Source: Paenibacillus_E sp964253085 (lineage in GTDB: Bacteria; Bacillota; Bacilli; Paenibacillales; NBRC-103111). From it: a DNA stretch of 64,000 bases. The stretch lies in contig NZ_CAXUQH020000001.1 in NCBI RefSeq assembly GCF_964253085.1, positions 8,063,885-8,127,884 of the forward strand, in the 5' to 3' direction. Of the stretch, positions 1 to 8,117 are shown one piece after another. Under the pieces are notes generated by a model, which saw only the letters and a program-made list of their open reading frames with translations, searched no databases and was not told the DNA's origin. Position 1 is the stretch's first letter. Every line of letters starts with the position of its first letter. A program made the translations under genes and the position numbers.

Positions 1-610
1 CCTCCTTGCCTCCGAAGCCTGTTTGCTGCGTGTTCACGCCGAACGCCGAAACCGAGCTTTTTAGATGCGTAACGAACGATGTCTGATTGATTTGGTAGAG
101 ACCGAATAGCAGAACGATCAGAGTCAAGCCTTGAGCAACATACCGCATCCAAGCTCGGCTCTTCTTTATGTTGGTCATTTTCTTACAAATGTTCACGACC
201 CACTGCCAATGAAGCCCGACATGGATCCCGACTAGCGCCAGCACCAAGAAAGATACCGAGATATGAGTCATTTTAAACCAACCCTCATTGCCCACGTTAA
301 TATTTGGAAATACCACATGGGAAACCATGATCCCGCTGACGATAATGAACGTCATAGAAACCAACAACAACAAATTTAACGCATAACTGCCGCGCACTCT
401 CCAGGACAAGCTGCGATCGAACATCTTTAAAGTGACCCTCTTCACCCAACCCAAATTCAGAAGAATATGAGTGATGTATGCGCCGGCAAAAAAGAGGCCC
501 GCAATTTCATGAAACGCTAACCCGCCCAACACATTTTTGTTGAAAAACAAGACGAACAATAAGCCCATAACAACATCAAGCGCAAACTTTACAAAATTGA
601 TTTTTTTCAT
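1..610 (-). CDS. DUF4405-type membrane cytochrome-like protein (3' end outside window)
   Basis: The reading frame opens with an ATG at 610, with GGAGG ten bases upstream, and stays open to base 1, so about 203 N-terminal residues are seen and the C-terminus is missing. It has three or four hydrophobic helices with histidines inside or next to them (FHEIAG, ITHIL, SHVVF, THIS, GIHVGLHW). This pattern fits the DUF4405 / flavinylation-associated cytochrome family, whose members probably bind haem in the membrane and often sit beside FMN-binding proteins. No partner is visible because the next gene lies off the left edge. Family assignment comes from recalled sequence character, so the function is inferred. 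Confidence 0.7.
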   Translation of the reverse strand, partial: MKKINFVKFALDVVMGLLFVLFFNKNVLGGLAFHEIAGLFFAGAYITHILLNLGWVKRVTLKMFDRSLSWRVRGSYALNLLLLVSMTFIIVSGIMVSHVVFPNINVGNEGWFKMTHISVSFLVLALVGIHVGLHWQWVVNICKKMTNIKKSRAWMRYVAQGLTLIVLLFGLYQINQTSFVTHLKSSVSAFGVNTQQTGFGGKE

Positions 611-677
611 TCCGTTCAACCTCCATATCTGAATGTATGGAGTATACGGCTTGAACCTTTAATGAATCTTAAATTGG

Positions 678-866
678 GTGAAGCGCACGAAAAACGAACC
701 GAAGTCGGTAGACGTTGAACTCGAAACATTTAGATTGGCTGCGGTTGTCGAAGGCCTGACGATCCTTGCATTGCTTCGCCCAGAGCTCTACACACCAGAG
801 ACCGTTGAGCGGATTGTCATGCTTCATCTCCGGGAGCTTTGTGCGCGTCTAAAAATGAAGAAATAG
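678..866 (+). pseudogene. Remnant of a TetR-type regulator C-terminus
   Basis: A 62-codon frame starts at a GTG with no convincing ribosome site. Its middle part (VVEGLTILALLRPELYTPE, then VERIVMLHL) resembles the last two helices of TetR/BetI-type effector domains. No helix-turn-helix is present: the upstream 70 bases hold only the promoter region of the divergent DUF4405 gene. The simplest reading is the tail of a regulator whose 5' part was deleted. A small intact gene of unknown function is the alternative. Confidence 0.4.
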
Positions 867-971
867 AAAAATACTTCTCGGTCTGGTAGAGTGAGAACAA
901 TAGGCAACTTCTCCATAATTGCTTTTTTTTACATGAAGTGAGCATCTTCAAAAGAAACTTGATATTTAAGT

Positions 972-1907
972 ATGGACTACAAAAATATCCTTAAGGAGTC
1001 ATGTCCATTGGCTGTACCCTGGAGTAGATTGACAAAAACATCTCAGATCCTAACCCAAACACCAAACCATCAACAAAAAATATTAAGAATGAATGGACTA
1101 TCTGCCATCGAATCTTGTACCCGTACAGAAGGCGCCACCGGCACATTATTTCTTGAAGACCATATGCTCTTATTCGTAATTGAAGGGGTATATACCGTAC
1201 GGTTTGGAACTGAGGTGCATACGGTACACAAGCATGAAATGGTGCTGATCCATAAATCTATTGCGATCCAATATGAAAAGAGCGGGGAACCCAACTCCGA
1301 TTATGTACTCAACTATATGATGTTCTTATTAAATGATGAATTAATTAACGAGTTTATGAAGCTAACAGATTATACTCCTTCCTCAGTAGTTAGGACACTG
1401 GGCCCAGTATCTGTACATACGATCGATGATAGACTCTTCAGCTATCTGGAATCATTGAAACCGTATTTCAATGAACCGGAACGGATTAGAGATGGGTTAG
1501 TTAAGGTAAAGTTATTAGAATTATTATTTGGCATAGCCGATAGAAATGATATTTTCCTATCTGAACTTTCCCAGATAATCAAGCGCCAAGAACGAAAAAG
1601 CATCAAGGACGTCGTTGATGCAAATATTACAAATCCTGTAACCTTGCATGATCTTGCCTACTTATCTGGACGAAGCCTGTCCTCTTTCAAACGTGATTTT
1701 AAAGCTGTCTATAATACCTCCCCACTCCAGTGGATACGAAACCGCCGATTGGATAGAGCCAAAGAAATGCTGATCCATTCGTCCTTATCCGTAACTGAAG
1801 TTTGCTTCTCAACGGGTTTTGAGAATGTCTCACACTTCTCCAAAGTGTTTAAACTGAGATTTGGAATCCCACCTTCCGCACTCAAACAACCGCCAAAACA
1901 AGAATGA
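972..1907 (+). CDS. AraC family transcriptional regulator
   Basis: 311 residues. The C-terminal ~100 residues (about 205-305) form a double helix-turn-helix of the AraC type: LHDLAYLSGRSLSSFKRDFK, then the second helix pair around VTEVCFSTGFENVSHFSKVF followed by FGIPPSALK. The N-terminal ~190 residues look like a cupin-like sensing domain of the ExsA-like kind. Ribosome-site quality at 972 is poor, so a start at Met-40 cannot be excluded. The gene lies 120 bp upstream of, and in the same direction as, a VOC-fold enzyme that it may control. The inducer is unknown. Confidence 0.85.
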   Translation: MDYKNILKESCPLAVPWSRLTKTSQILTQTPNHQQKILRMNGLSAIESCTRTEGATGTLFLEDHMLLFVIEGVYTVRFGTEVHTVHKHEMVLIHKSIAIQYEKSGEPNSDYVLNYMMFLLNDELINEFMKLTDYTPSSVVRTLGPVSVHTIDDRLFSYLESLKPYFNEPERIRDGLVKVKLLELLFGIADRNDIFLSELSQIIKRQERKSIKDVVDANITNPVTLHDLAYLSGRSLSSFKRDFKAVYNTSPLQWIRNRRLDRAKEMLIHSSLSVTEVCFSTGFENVSHFSKVFKLRFGIPPSALKQPPKQE

Positions 1908-2027
1908 ACTTGAGCTGAATGAACAACTGATTTGGACCTCCGAACAAAGTATAGGGCGCAACCATCTGTTACATTTATAAATGTACCTATTCAAGTCTAG
2001 TCCTATTGAACCCAAGGAGGAAAAATC

Positions 2028-2489
2028 ATGTCTAACTCTAACCTTCGGCAGGATTCTGTTGCCAACCCTATCGCTTCACTGAAAGGTCATCATATCGCTA
2101 TCCGCGTGCCAGACTATGAGGCTGCAAAGAGTTGGTACGTGGAGAAGCTGGGCTTCCGTGTCATTCAAGAATGGCCGTTTGGAGAGCTGCAGCTTGCTTA
2201 TGTCGCCCCGCCCCAAGACGACTCCTTTTACTTTGAAATTATTGGAGACGGAGAGGTAAGTGACGCTCCCATTTACAATGATATTAACAGCAGTATGTAT
2301 AAAGCCGGTTACCATCACCTCTGCATGACCGTGAACAACGTGGATGAAGCAATTGCGTATTTGAATTCCAAAGGGGTCAGTCTAATCGGGGAGCCTTTTG
2401 ACTTGGATGCCATCCGTCGCCGCCTCGCATTTTTCACCGATCCATGGGGTAATATTTTCGAGTTGGCTCAGGAAAAGGTAGAGGAATAG
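2028..2489 (+). CDS. VOC (glyoxalase/bleomycin-resistance) family protein
   Basis: 153 residues with a very good ribosome site (AAGGAGG, seven bases before ATG). It has the two beta-alpha-beta-beta-beta halves of a vicinal-oxygen-chelate fold: HHIAIRVPDYEAAKSWYVEKLGF at the start of the first half and HHLCMTVNNVDEAIAYL at the start of the second. Candidate metal ligands are the histidine near residue 22, the glutamate in FYFEI, the histidine in YHHL and the glutamate in NIFELAQE. Family members are metal-dependent lyases, dioxygenases or thiol transferases, and the substrate here cannot be told. The AraC regulator just upstream is the likely controller. Confidence 0.85.
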   Translation: MSNSNLRQDSVANPIASLKGHHIAIRVPDYEAAKSWYVEKLGFRVIQEWPFGELQLAYVAPPQDDSFYFEIIGDGEVSDAPIYNDINSSMYKAGYHHLCMTVNNVDEAIAYLNSKGVSLIGEPFDLDAIRRRLAFFTDPWGNIFELAQEKVEE

Positions 2490-2585
2490 CCCGTACGTCA
2501 GCATCTATTCAAAAAGGGCAACTACCCATCGTTTCTCCCCCATAGCCTTATGCGTAACTACCAAACTTTATTCTTGCGTATAGAA

Positions 2586-2611
2586 CAAAAAGAGAGGCAT
2601 ATCGCCTCTCT
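2586..2611 (-). terminator. Intrinsic terminator after the 153-residue protein gene
   Basis: Perfect 8-bp stem AGAGAGGC / GCCTCTCT with a five-base loop. On the minus strand the stem is followed by TTTTTG, so it serves the leftward gene ending at 2675. Confidence 0.8.
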
Positions 2612-2674
2612 CCTTCCGTTCAAGTTCAGAGATGGAGCGTAACTTTACCTCCCCTGCATGTTACAATAGTTACT

Positions 2675-3136
2675 TTAATATTCACCTTTAATTACAAAAA
2701 ACGAGCCCCGAATGGTTCCAGCTAGTTTAGACTTCTGTCTAGCAAACTTAAACTTCGCTTCTAACTCCTTTGGAATCTCCATTCCTTCAGAAAGCTTAAA
2801 ACCAACGGCCCGCTTCTTAGGGTCATCAACGGTATACATGACATTGACGCTAAGACCATCCTCATAAAAGACGTAGGTAAATTGGATATTTTCCACTTGA
2901 AAACGCGATGTCTCTAACGGTTTGGCCGCGAACGCAATATCACGTTCTTTCAAAATGCGGTTCACATAATCAAGATTCTCCTGGCTTTCGCTAGCTGGCA
3001 CAACCGTAAATTCATGTTTGTATTTGTTCATAAAGTAACGCGCTTCATTCGCACGTAAACCAGCAAGCGCTTCTACTACAGGTGAAGACTCTAAACCTAC
3101 CGTAGACACATTTTTAAAATCAACAATATACGACAT
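2675..3136 (-). CDS. Unrecognised 153-residue protein, paralogue of the gene at 13166-13627
   Basis: Start chosen at the ATG at 3136 (MSYIVDF): GAGGG lies six bases upstream, and the paralogue begins at the same residue. A longer frame to 3256 has no ribosome site and overlaps the methyltransferase gene. The protein is soluble, without signal peptide or membrane helix, and has a long charged C-terminal half ending KLAGTIRGSFFVIKG. It is nearly identical along its whole length to the product at 13166-13627. I do not recognise the family. The second copy sits in an operon with effector-binding domain proteins, which hints at a related small-molecule or stress role, but nothing firmer can be said. 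Confidence 0.75.
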   Translation of the reverse strand: MSYIVDFKNVSTVGLESSPVVEALAGLRANEARYFMNKYKHEFTVVPASESQENLDYVNRILKERDIAFAAKPLETSRFQVENIQFTYVFYEDGLSVNVMYTVDDPKKRAVGFKLSEGMEIPKELEAKFKFARQKSKLAGTIRGSFFVIKGEY

Positions 3137-3188
3137 TTCCATCCCTCGTTTTCTCTCACTATTTCCTATTATTATATCAAAAATGAAT

Positions 3189-3797
3189 TCAATATAAACG
3201 TTGAGAATCAAGAATAAACATGGAGGCATCTTGTCCCATGAATATTTTACTTCCATGATAAAAAGTTTTGGATTGAATATTCCTGTACCCTATTTTCGTC
3301 ATAATCTCAGTTAGCTTTTCTTGATTAAATCCGTTATGAACCATCTCTGAAACTACTTTTTCATTTTTATCAAAATCCACGATTAGTAAATGTCCTCCCT
3401 CATTGAGAACATCGAATAATCTGGATAAAACGAATTCTACATCAGGAATATGGAGTAGAACCTGAGCCATAAAAATATAATCAGCATGTAACTCAGATAG
3501 ACCTTCCTTTTCAAAATCAAAGCATAACGTATCTGCATGCTGAATATGTAAACCAGAAATTTTCTGCTTTATTTGATTAATCATGTTTTGTGAAGTGTCC
3601 AGAAAAAGCAAAGAGTTAAAATCGTTTAACAAGTTCATTCCAACAAGACCAGTTCCACACCCAAAATCAATAGCATTCTTACTAGTAGCGTCAACTACAT
3701 ATTCACGAATGGCATCTGATGATACCTTTGCAATTTGAATTCTTTCAGGCGTGTCATATACATTAGCTATCATTTCAAACTTATCCGTATTTCCCAT
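3189..3797 (-). CDS. Class I SAM-dependent methyltransferase
   Basis: 202 residues. Motif I is plain (AIDFGCGTGLVGM, about residues 42-54), followed by an acidic end of beta-2 (LFLDTS), a post-motif-II segment (ADYIFMAQVLLHIPD) and GGHLLIVDFDK for motif III. The fold is the methyltransferase type 11/25 Rossmann fold; the small-molecule substrate is not evident. GGAG precedes the ATG at 3797. The gene overlaps the end of the YdeI-like remnant (3781-4092) by 17 bp and is followed by the 153-residue protein gene in the same direction. Confidence 0.85.
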   Translation of the reverse strand: MGNTDKFEMIANVYDTPERIQIAKVSSDAIREYVVDATSKNAIDFGCGTGLVGMNLLNDFNSLLFLDTSQNMINQIKQKISGLHIQHADTLCFDFEKEGLSELHADYIFMAQVLLHIPDVEFVLSRLFDVLNEGGHLLIVDFDKNEKVVSEMVHNGFNQEKLTEIMTKIGYRNIQSKTFYHGSKIFMGQDASMFILDSQRLY

Positions 3798-4092
3798 TAT
3801 TATCGCTCCATTGACCGTACATTTTGTTTTCTCTCGTATTTGTTATGAATTTGTCCAATCTGCTCTTAAATAATTCTGGCTGATTCTTATGCTCTATAAC
3901 TTCATCTATTCTGAAAGAATCGTCACTCATATCAGGAAGAACCATTCTTCCTTCGTCTCTCATGAACCCTAACTTTTCGAGGCGGCGGACACGTTCTTTA
4001 TTTAATACTTGCAATTTAGGCTGGGAACTTTGGTTGAGTAGGAAACTCAGAAATGTTCCTTCTTCTTCTCTTATATACCCATAGCCCAGCAA
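3781..4092 (-). pseudogene. Truncated YdeI/OmpD-associated-like protein
   Basis: A 103-codon frame whose first 25 codons overlap the 3' end of the CPBP gene in another frame. The remainder (LNKERVRRLEKLGFMRDEGR, MVLPDMSDDSF, then QPELFKSRLDKFITNT) resembles C-terminal parts of YdeI-like proteins, but the segment normally between these blocks is missing and the N-terminal domain is absent. I read it as the 3' remnant of a gene that lost its 5' part and an internal piece. Similarity is recalled from memory. A small functional gene is the alternative. Confidence 0.4.
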
Positions 4093-4858
4093 GCCCCGTC
4101 AAAGCAATGGTCAGCACTCCTTCCGGACTGGGCATGGCCACAATACTAAACTCCTCATGTATATGAATGAATTTTTCCAATATCAAAGTATCAATGAAGG
4201 CATTCCCCATCGTGTGCATAACGACAGCTGGCCAGACGCTTCTAGTCATCAACAGAATCTCGCCATACAGAATCGACATAGCGATCACACCAATCATCAT
4301 GCGAGGGATATAAGTGATCATGCTTTCCGTGGTGTCCACGAACATAAACAAATATGGGAAATGCCACGCCCCCCAAATCACTCCAACGGCCATATGAACG
4401 AGAAACCGGTTATATCCAAGCGTGAACAGCTTCGGAGCCATATAGCCCCTCCAAGCAAACTCCTCGAAAATGTTTTTGAAGAAGCTAGGTAGGAGTGCCA
4501 TGCCGAATGCCGCTAAATAGGTTGAAGATGACGGAGGCATATCCGCCCACCCGGATGCCAGACTTATTCCGATAATTACTGTTGCCATGAAGGGAAAGAA
4601 TAGGATGTTGAACATATACAGAAATATGCTTCTCTTAAATCGAGGATGAATACCGAAATCTTTCCACCCGTCTCCCATCCAACTGCGCAAAATCACCATG
4701 CACAGAAGCGGTGACACGATCCAAATCAGCTGTCCGAGGCTGCCGTTTTCATCCGTTCCAACTTGCAAATCCACCAGACGTCCAATCCACCCGCAGCTTA
4801 ATGCAATAATAGAAAAAATGATGATATTCCTTAGCGTCTTGTTTTCCTTTGCCTTCAA
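4016..4858 (-). CDS. CPBP family intramembrane metalloprotease
   Basis: 280 residues with about seven hydrophobic helices. The three CPBP (Abi/Rce1-like) motifs are present: EEFAWRGY (EExxxR), GVIWGAWHF (the central FxxxH-like segment) and VVMHTMGNAF (HxxxN/B). These residues build the metal-dependent active site of Rce1-like proteases; bacterial members are linked to bacteriocin self-immunity or membrane protein processing. The start overlaps the end of the PadR gene by four bases (ATGA), so the two are translationally coupled and probably co-regulated. The last ~25 residues (VYKRRRRN...) run into the adjacent remnant, so the natural C-terminus may have been altered. Confidence 0.85.
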   Translation of the reverse strand: MKAKENKTLRNIIIFSIIALSCGWIGRLVDLQVGTDENGSLGQLIWIVSPLLCMVILRSWMGDGWKDFGIHPRFKRSIFLYMFNILFFPFMATVIIGISLASGWADMPPSSSTYLAAFGMALLPSFFKNIFEEFAWRGYMAPKLFTLGYNRFLVHMAVGVIWGAWHFPYLFMFVDTTESMITYIPRMMIGVIAMSILYGEILLMTRSVWPAVVMHTMGNAFIDTLILEKFIHIHEEFSIVAMPSPEGVLTIALTGLAGLWVYKRRRRNISEFPTQPKFPA

Positions 4859-5409
4859 TGCTCCATCTCCTCTTTAATTTTCTTTAGGTACTTCCCGTAC
4901 CACTCCTTCAAGAAAGCATAATACTCCGATCCGAACTCCAACGTATCCAATCTGCTTTTCACTTTCGGATTTTTCAATAGCTCCCTATTATTCCCGATCT
5001 GTTCACGGTTCATTTGCTGAATCATTTTCAACGTCGTCTCGACCGTCTCGATTTCACGCAAGTATGCTTCAACAAGCACAAGTTTTTGGTGATCTTCGAC
5101 ATAGTTGAAGAAAAACATTTTGACGAGCGCGGGATCTCTGGGTTTGTCTAACGCGATCGGCTCGCCAGCCCACTGCAGAAACGCCTTCTCCCCCTCCTCC
5201 GTGACCGAGTAAACCTTCTTGATTCTTGCTCCTCGATGCTCCTCCGTTACCTGAATATGCCCATTCTGGATGAGCTTTTTCAAAGCCGGTTGTATGCTGC
5301 CTTGACTGGAATTGTAGAAGAATCCCGTGCTTGATTCCATGCTTTTCTTCAGATCATAAGACGACTTATCACCGTCTAGCAGTAGCCCTAAAATGATTTT
5401 GTCCTGCAT
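4855..5409 (-). CDS. PadR family transcriptional regulator
   Basis: About 184 residues from the ATG at 5409 (MQDKIILGLLL), which has GGTGG eight bases upstream; an ATG at 5424 gives five more residues but has no ribosome site. An N-terminal winged helix (GDKSSYDLKKSMESSTGFFY, then QGSIQPALKKLIQNGHI) is followed by the Vir_act_alpha_C-type helical domain (KMFFFNYVEDHQKLV to the end), which makes the dimer. PadR proteins usually repress a neighbouring transporter or membrane gene, and here the CPBP gene is directly coupled downstream. A palindrome in front of the gene is the likely operator. Confidence 0.87.
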   Translation of the reverse strand: MQDKIILGLLLDGDKSSYDLKKSMESSTGFFYNSSQGSIQPALKKLIQNGHIQVTEEHRGARIKKVYSVTEEGEKAFLQWAGEPIALDKPRDPALVKMFFFNYVEDHQKLVLVEAYLREIETVETTLKMIQQMNREQIGNNRELLKNPKVKSRLDTLEFGSEYYAFLKEWYGKYLKKIKEEMEH

Positions 5410-5436
5410 ATTGTATTCCACCATTCTTGTTTCGTA

Positions 5437-5448
5437 TAGATATATCTA
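5437..5448. promoter_or_regulatory. Candidate PadR operator
   Basis: Perfect 12-bp palindrome TAGATATATCTA, 28 bases upstream of the PadR start. AT-rich palindromes centred on ATAT are typical PadR targets. Autoregulation is inferred. Confidence 0.5.
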
Positions 5449-5533
5449 CTAGAACTATTTATGAATAAGCATACCATCTTAAATTTGCCCTGTAAATGTT
5501 TTCTAATTTTCCTGCTGAACATCGACTCGAAAG

Positions 5534-5561
5534 CAAACAAGGGAACCCCGAGGGATTCCCT
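5534..5561 (-). terminator. Intrinsic terminator after the YciI gene
   Basis: Inverted repeat around AGGGAA...TTCCCT at 5540-5561; on the minus strand it is followed by a T-rich stretch. It lies just downstream of the leftward gene ending at 5579. Confidence 0.6.
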
Positions 5562-5578
5562 AATTATAAGTAAACGTG

Positions 5579-5905
5579 TTATTTCGGTAAGACTGCCATC
5601 ATTGGATAAAAGTCTGTGCTCATTACTCCCGCGATAACGGCAGGATCTTCTGCGATAAGTTTTGGGACTTGATCTGCATTCTCAACCTCAATGATGGCGA
5701 GTCCATGAGGATCGTTCGGTTTTCGAACAGGTCCAAAAACCAAAGCAATCCCCTGATTCTGCTTATCCGTCCAATAGGCGATGTGTTGGTGCATAATGTT
5801 CCGTTCTTCTACGGTCATATCCTGATGAAAAGTTGTTCTTGGCGGCGTAGACCATAACATGAAGTGCATTTTTCCCGGATTGTTGCTTGCCGTGTTATCT
5901 GACAT
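5579..5905 (-). CDS. YciI-like (YCII domain) protein
   Basis: 108 residues with GGAGG before the ATG. The small ferredoxin-like fold of YCII proteins is suggested by HFMLW near the start, a helix with MHQHIAYWTDKQNQG, a strand LVFGPVRKPNDPHGLAIIEV and a final FYPMMAVLPK. The conserved H/D pair expected in this family (here the histidines of MHQHI and an aspartate in the STDFYPM segment) is present. Some YCII domains act as small dehydrochlorinase-type or decarboxylase-type enzymes; most are unassigned. It is a single-gene unit with its own terminator. Confidence 0.8.
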   Translation of the reverse strand: MSDNTASNNPGKMHFMLWSTPPRTTFHQDMTVEERNIMHQHIAYWTDKQNQGIALVFGPVRKPNDPHGLAIIEVENADQVPKLIAEDPAVIAGVMSTDFYPMMAVLPK

Positions 5906-6011
5906 TACGAAAAACCTCCATTACCCTAAATTTGTTGTTCATACCAAGACACTCTTTAAAAATTATTCCATAAATTCCTTTAGAAATGCAAGCAACACGA
6001 AAAACCAGACC

Positions 6012-6054
6012 ATAATAAAGAAGCGTCCAAGAACATTAAATTGTTCTTGAACGC
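6012..6054 (-). terminator. Intrinsic terminator after the glycosyltransferase pair
   Basis: 13-bp stem with one mismatch (GCGTCCAAGAACA / TGTTCTTGAACGC at 6023-6054, six-base loop), followed on the minus strand by TTCTTTATT. It ends the transcript of the two leftward glycosyltransferase genes. Confidence 0.8.
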
Positions 6055-6073
6055 ATCTCTTAGACATACCCTT

Positions 6074-7153
6074 TTAAATCAATCCCATAACCTCTAGTTT
6101 CCTTGATACAACTACCTTGGAATCATAATAGGATCTGATTTTACTGGTACCGTTGCCGCCGATGACCATCGCTTCGTTGAAATGATCCTTTATCCACCAT
6201 AGAATGTCGACCAACCTTCTGGTTTCGTTGATTTCAAGATAGTCCACGCCGCTCAACAACACAAAACTATCGCGACGAGGATTGCTTGAAACCAACAGGC
6301 ACCCGGTCGACATGGCATCGCCGGCAGCCGTAGTCGGAAACCCGTCCATCCCCGAAAGGTCCATTGTGCTGCAACTAATGAACACATGAGCTTGATGATA
6401 TATATCTCGGAGCTTCTCAGGCCCCAATAAACCGTGAAAGGTAAAGTTATTGTTGGTCAACAAGTGCAAATAGTTTTCCCAGTCACCTACAATATCAAGA
6501 TGAAAGCTTTCGTCGAGCTGGTTGAAAGCTTCGGCCATATGAGGGAAATTTTTACGCACGCCTTGATGCGCTGAAAATACCAATCTAATCGGCGGAGTTT
6601 TCGGTTTCGGGAGTAGACTGTAGAACTCTGAGTTGATCATACCGGGAACATAAACACTGCCGGGATATTGTTTAAGCACCTCTTGAACGTTGGAAAAAAT
6701 CGTAGAATAATAAGAGTCCAATTTGCTTATCTCAATTGGCGTAGTTGTAGTCAATCCGCCACCTGGATAGATGGTCGTATGAAGCTTTAATTGCCGATCC
6801 ATTATTACCGGCAATATGTTCAGCTCACTATTGGACCCGAGAACCGTATAACCGTTAGGAAGGCAGCTTTTACCGATTAAGTTGAGAGCCATACTCAAAA
6901 ATACACAATAAATGTCGGTTATTTTTTCGGAATAAATTTGGTCAACAAGCTGCGAAAAAGGGTGCACGATCACCGGGAAGCTATCCGGCACTGGGTAGCC
7001 CCTCCAATCCGTATATGGCTTGGTGGCAAAGAACAAAGTATCAGGCCGTTGTCGGTATATTTCATAATTTTCCCAATACCTAAATCCACTTTGCTTCCAT
7101 GGGAAATTAGAATCGATTACAGCAAGCCTTCGCCCAGGCGTTGAATCTACCAT
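6074..7153 (-). CDS. GT-B fold glycosyltransferase (GT4-like)
   Basis: 359 residues, no membrane helix. The C-terminal half has GT-B/GT4 features: a beta strand with IRLVFSAHQGVRKNF at the domain junction, LDIVGDWENY, FHGLLGPEKLRDIYHQAHVFIS and the acidic region around MDGFPTTAAGDAMSTGCLLVSS that contacts the nucleotide sugar. The N-terminal half is divergent. The start codon directly abuts the stop of the GT2 gene, so the two form one operon. With the GT-D and nucleotide-sugar dehydrogenase genes nearby, a role in a surface polysaccharide or spore glycan is likely; donor and acceptor are unknown. Confidence 0.8.
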   Translation of the reverse strand: MVDSTPGRRLAVIDSNFPWKQSGFRYWENYEIYRQRPDTLFFATKPYTDWRGYPVPDSFPVIVHPFSQLVDQIYSEKITDIYCVFLSMALNLIGKSCLPNGYTVLGSNSELNILPVIMDRQLKLHTTIYPGGGLTTTTPIEISKLDSYYSTIFSNVQEVLKQYPGSVYVPGMINSEFYSLLPKPKTPPIRLVFSAHQGVRKNFPHMAEAFNQLDESFHLDIVGDWENYLHLLTNNNFTFHGLLGPEKLRDIYHQAHVFISCSTMDLSGMDGFPTTAAGDAMSTGCLLVSSNPRRDSFVLLSGVDYLEINETRRLVDILWWIKDHFNEAMVIGGNGTSKIRSYYDSKVVVSRKLEVMGLI

Positions 7154-7939
7154 TTAAGCGTCCTCCCCGCTTTGAGAAAAGTTGATTGTAGAACTTAGCA
7201 ATAAATGTCTCACTTTCTGATTACGTTTGACGCCTCGTACGATGCTCTCATAATTTTCAGTCCGTGCTATGGCAACCGCCCTCAATTTCCGCATCGTGGT
7301 CCTATCAATTTTCCAGGTATGCCTGGATTGATCTGCTCGGCGAATGGCGGCATAATGATGATGGCTCGTAGAGCGCACCACACCGCCCTGCTTCCAAATA
7401 TCCTGAAGAAATTTCATATCAGAGCCCGCCCGCATTCTTTTAAATCTAACGCGTGGAAAAACGCTTCGCCTGAATACCAGGGTCGCCCCTGCTACGGAGT
7501 CCTTCCGCCCCTTCCTCAATAGGAGAAGCTGCTTCGTTCTGACCATATACATGTAGAATCGGTTCTTTCCGATTAGATCCGCTCCTGTGCTCTCCGCCAT
7601 GTGAACCGCTTCCGCCAAATAGTCAGGTCCATAGTAGTCATCGTCATCGAACTTGGCGATGTACTTATAGCGTCCTCTCTGAATTCCGTAGTTCAGGCAT
7701 TCTCCCAAGGATGCCCTCTCTGGAAGCTGAAAAACGGAAGCCCGTATTCCCAAACGACTTGCATATTCCCGGTACGCGGCGGAATTCATGCTGTCGTGGT
7801 TCAAGACGATGATTAATTCCCGGCGGTCCAATGACTGATGACGGTAATTGCGAAAGAGATTCTTCATAAAGTCAGGTTTATTCGTCACCGAAATTACCGT
7901 AACGCCCACTTTTGGATGCAACAGCTTCTTAGCCTTCAC
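7154..7939 (-). CDS. Glycosyltransferase family 2 protein
   Basis: 261 residues. GT-A fold: VGVTVISVTNKPDFMKNLF at the N-terminus (nucleotide-binding start), LGECLNYGIQRGRYKYIAKFDDDDYYGPDYL holding the DXD-type metal site at about residues 96-100, and an acceptor-side segment RAGSDMKFLQDIWKQGG. No membrane helix, so it is cytoplasmic or peripheral. It is the first gene of a two-gene leftward operon and lies divergent from the GT-D gene at 8118. Confidence 0.87.
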   Translation of the reverse strand: MKAKKLLHPKVGVTVISVTNKPDFMKNLFRNYRHQSLDRRELIIVLNHDSMNSAAYREYASRLGIRASVFQLPERASLGECLNYGIQRGRYKYIAKFDDDDYYGPDYLAEAVHMAESTGADLIGKNRFYMYMVRTKQLLLLRKGRKDSVAGATLVFRRSVFPRVRFKRMRAGSDMKFLQDIWKQGGVVRSTSHHHYAAIRRADQSRHTWKIDRTTMRKLRAVAIARTENYESIVRGVKRNQKVRHLLLSSTINFSQSGEDA

Positions 7940-8117
7940 TGCACAGCCCCCTTCTTCCTTAGTTTGTACCTGAAATATATGCTATTCCTGCTATACAAGG
8001 AAGGTTCAGTTATACGGATAAATGCGGATTTCCGGCATGAATAAAGTCGAACCCAAACGATCAGCAGGTAGGATCATATGATAAACAAATATATGATGGA
8101 AGAGGAGCGATGATGGA

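Noticed and set aside
3137..3256. Forty-residue N-terminal extension of the 153-residue protein
   Set aside because: No ribosome site, overlaps the methyltransferase gene, and the paralogue starts at MSYIVDF.
4157..4492. 111-codon rightward frame rich in His and Asn
   Set aside because: Antisense shadow of the CPBP gene with no ribosome site or family features.
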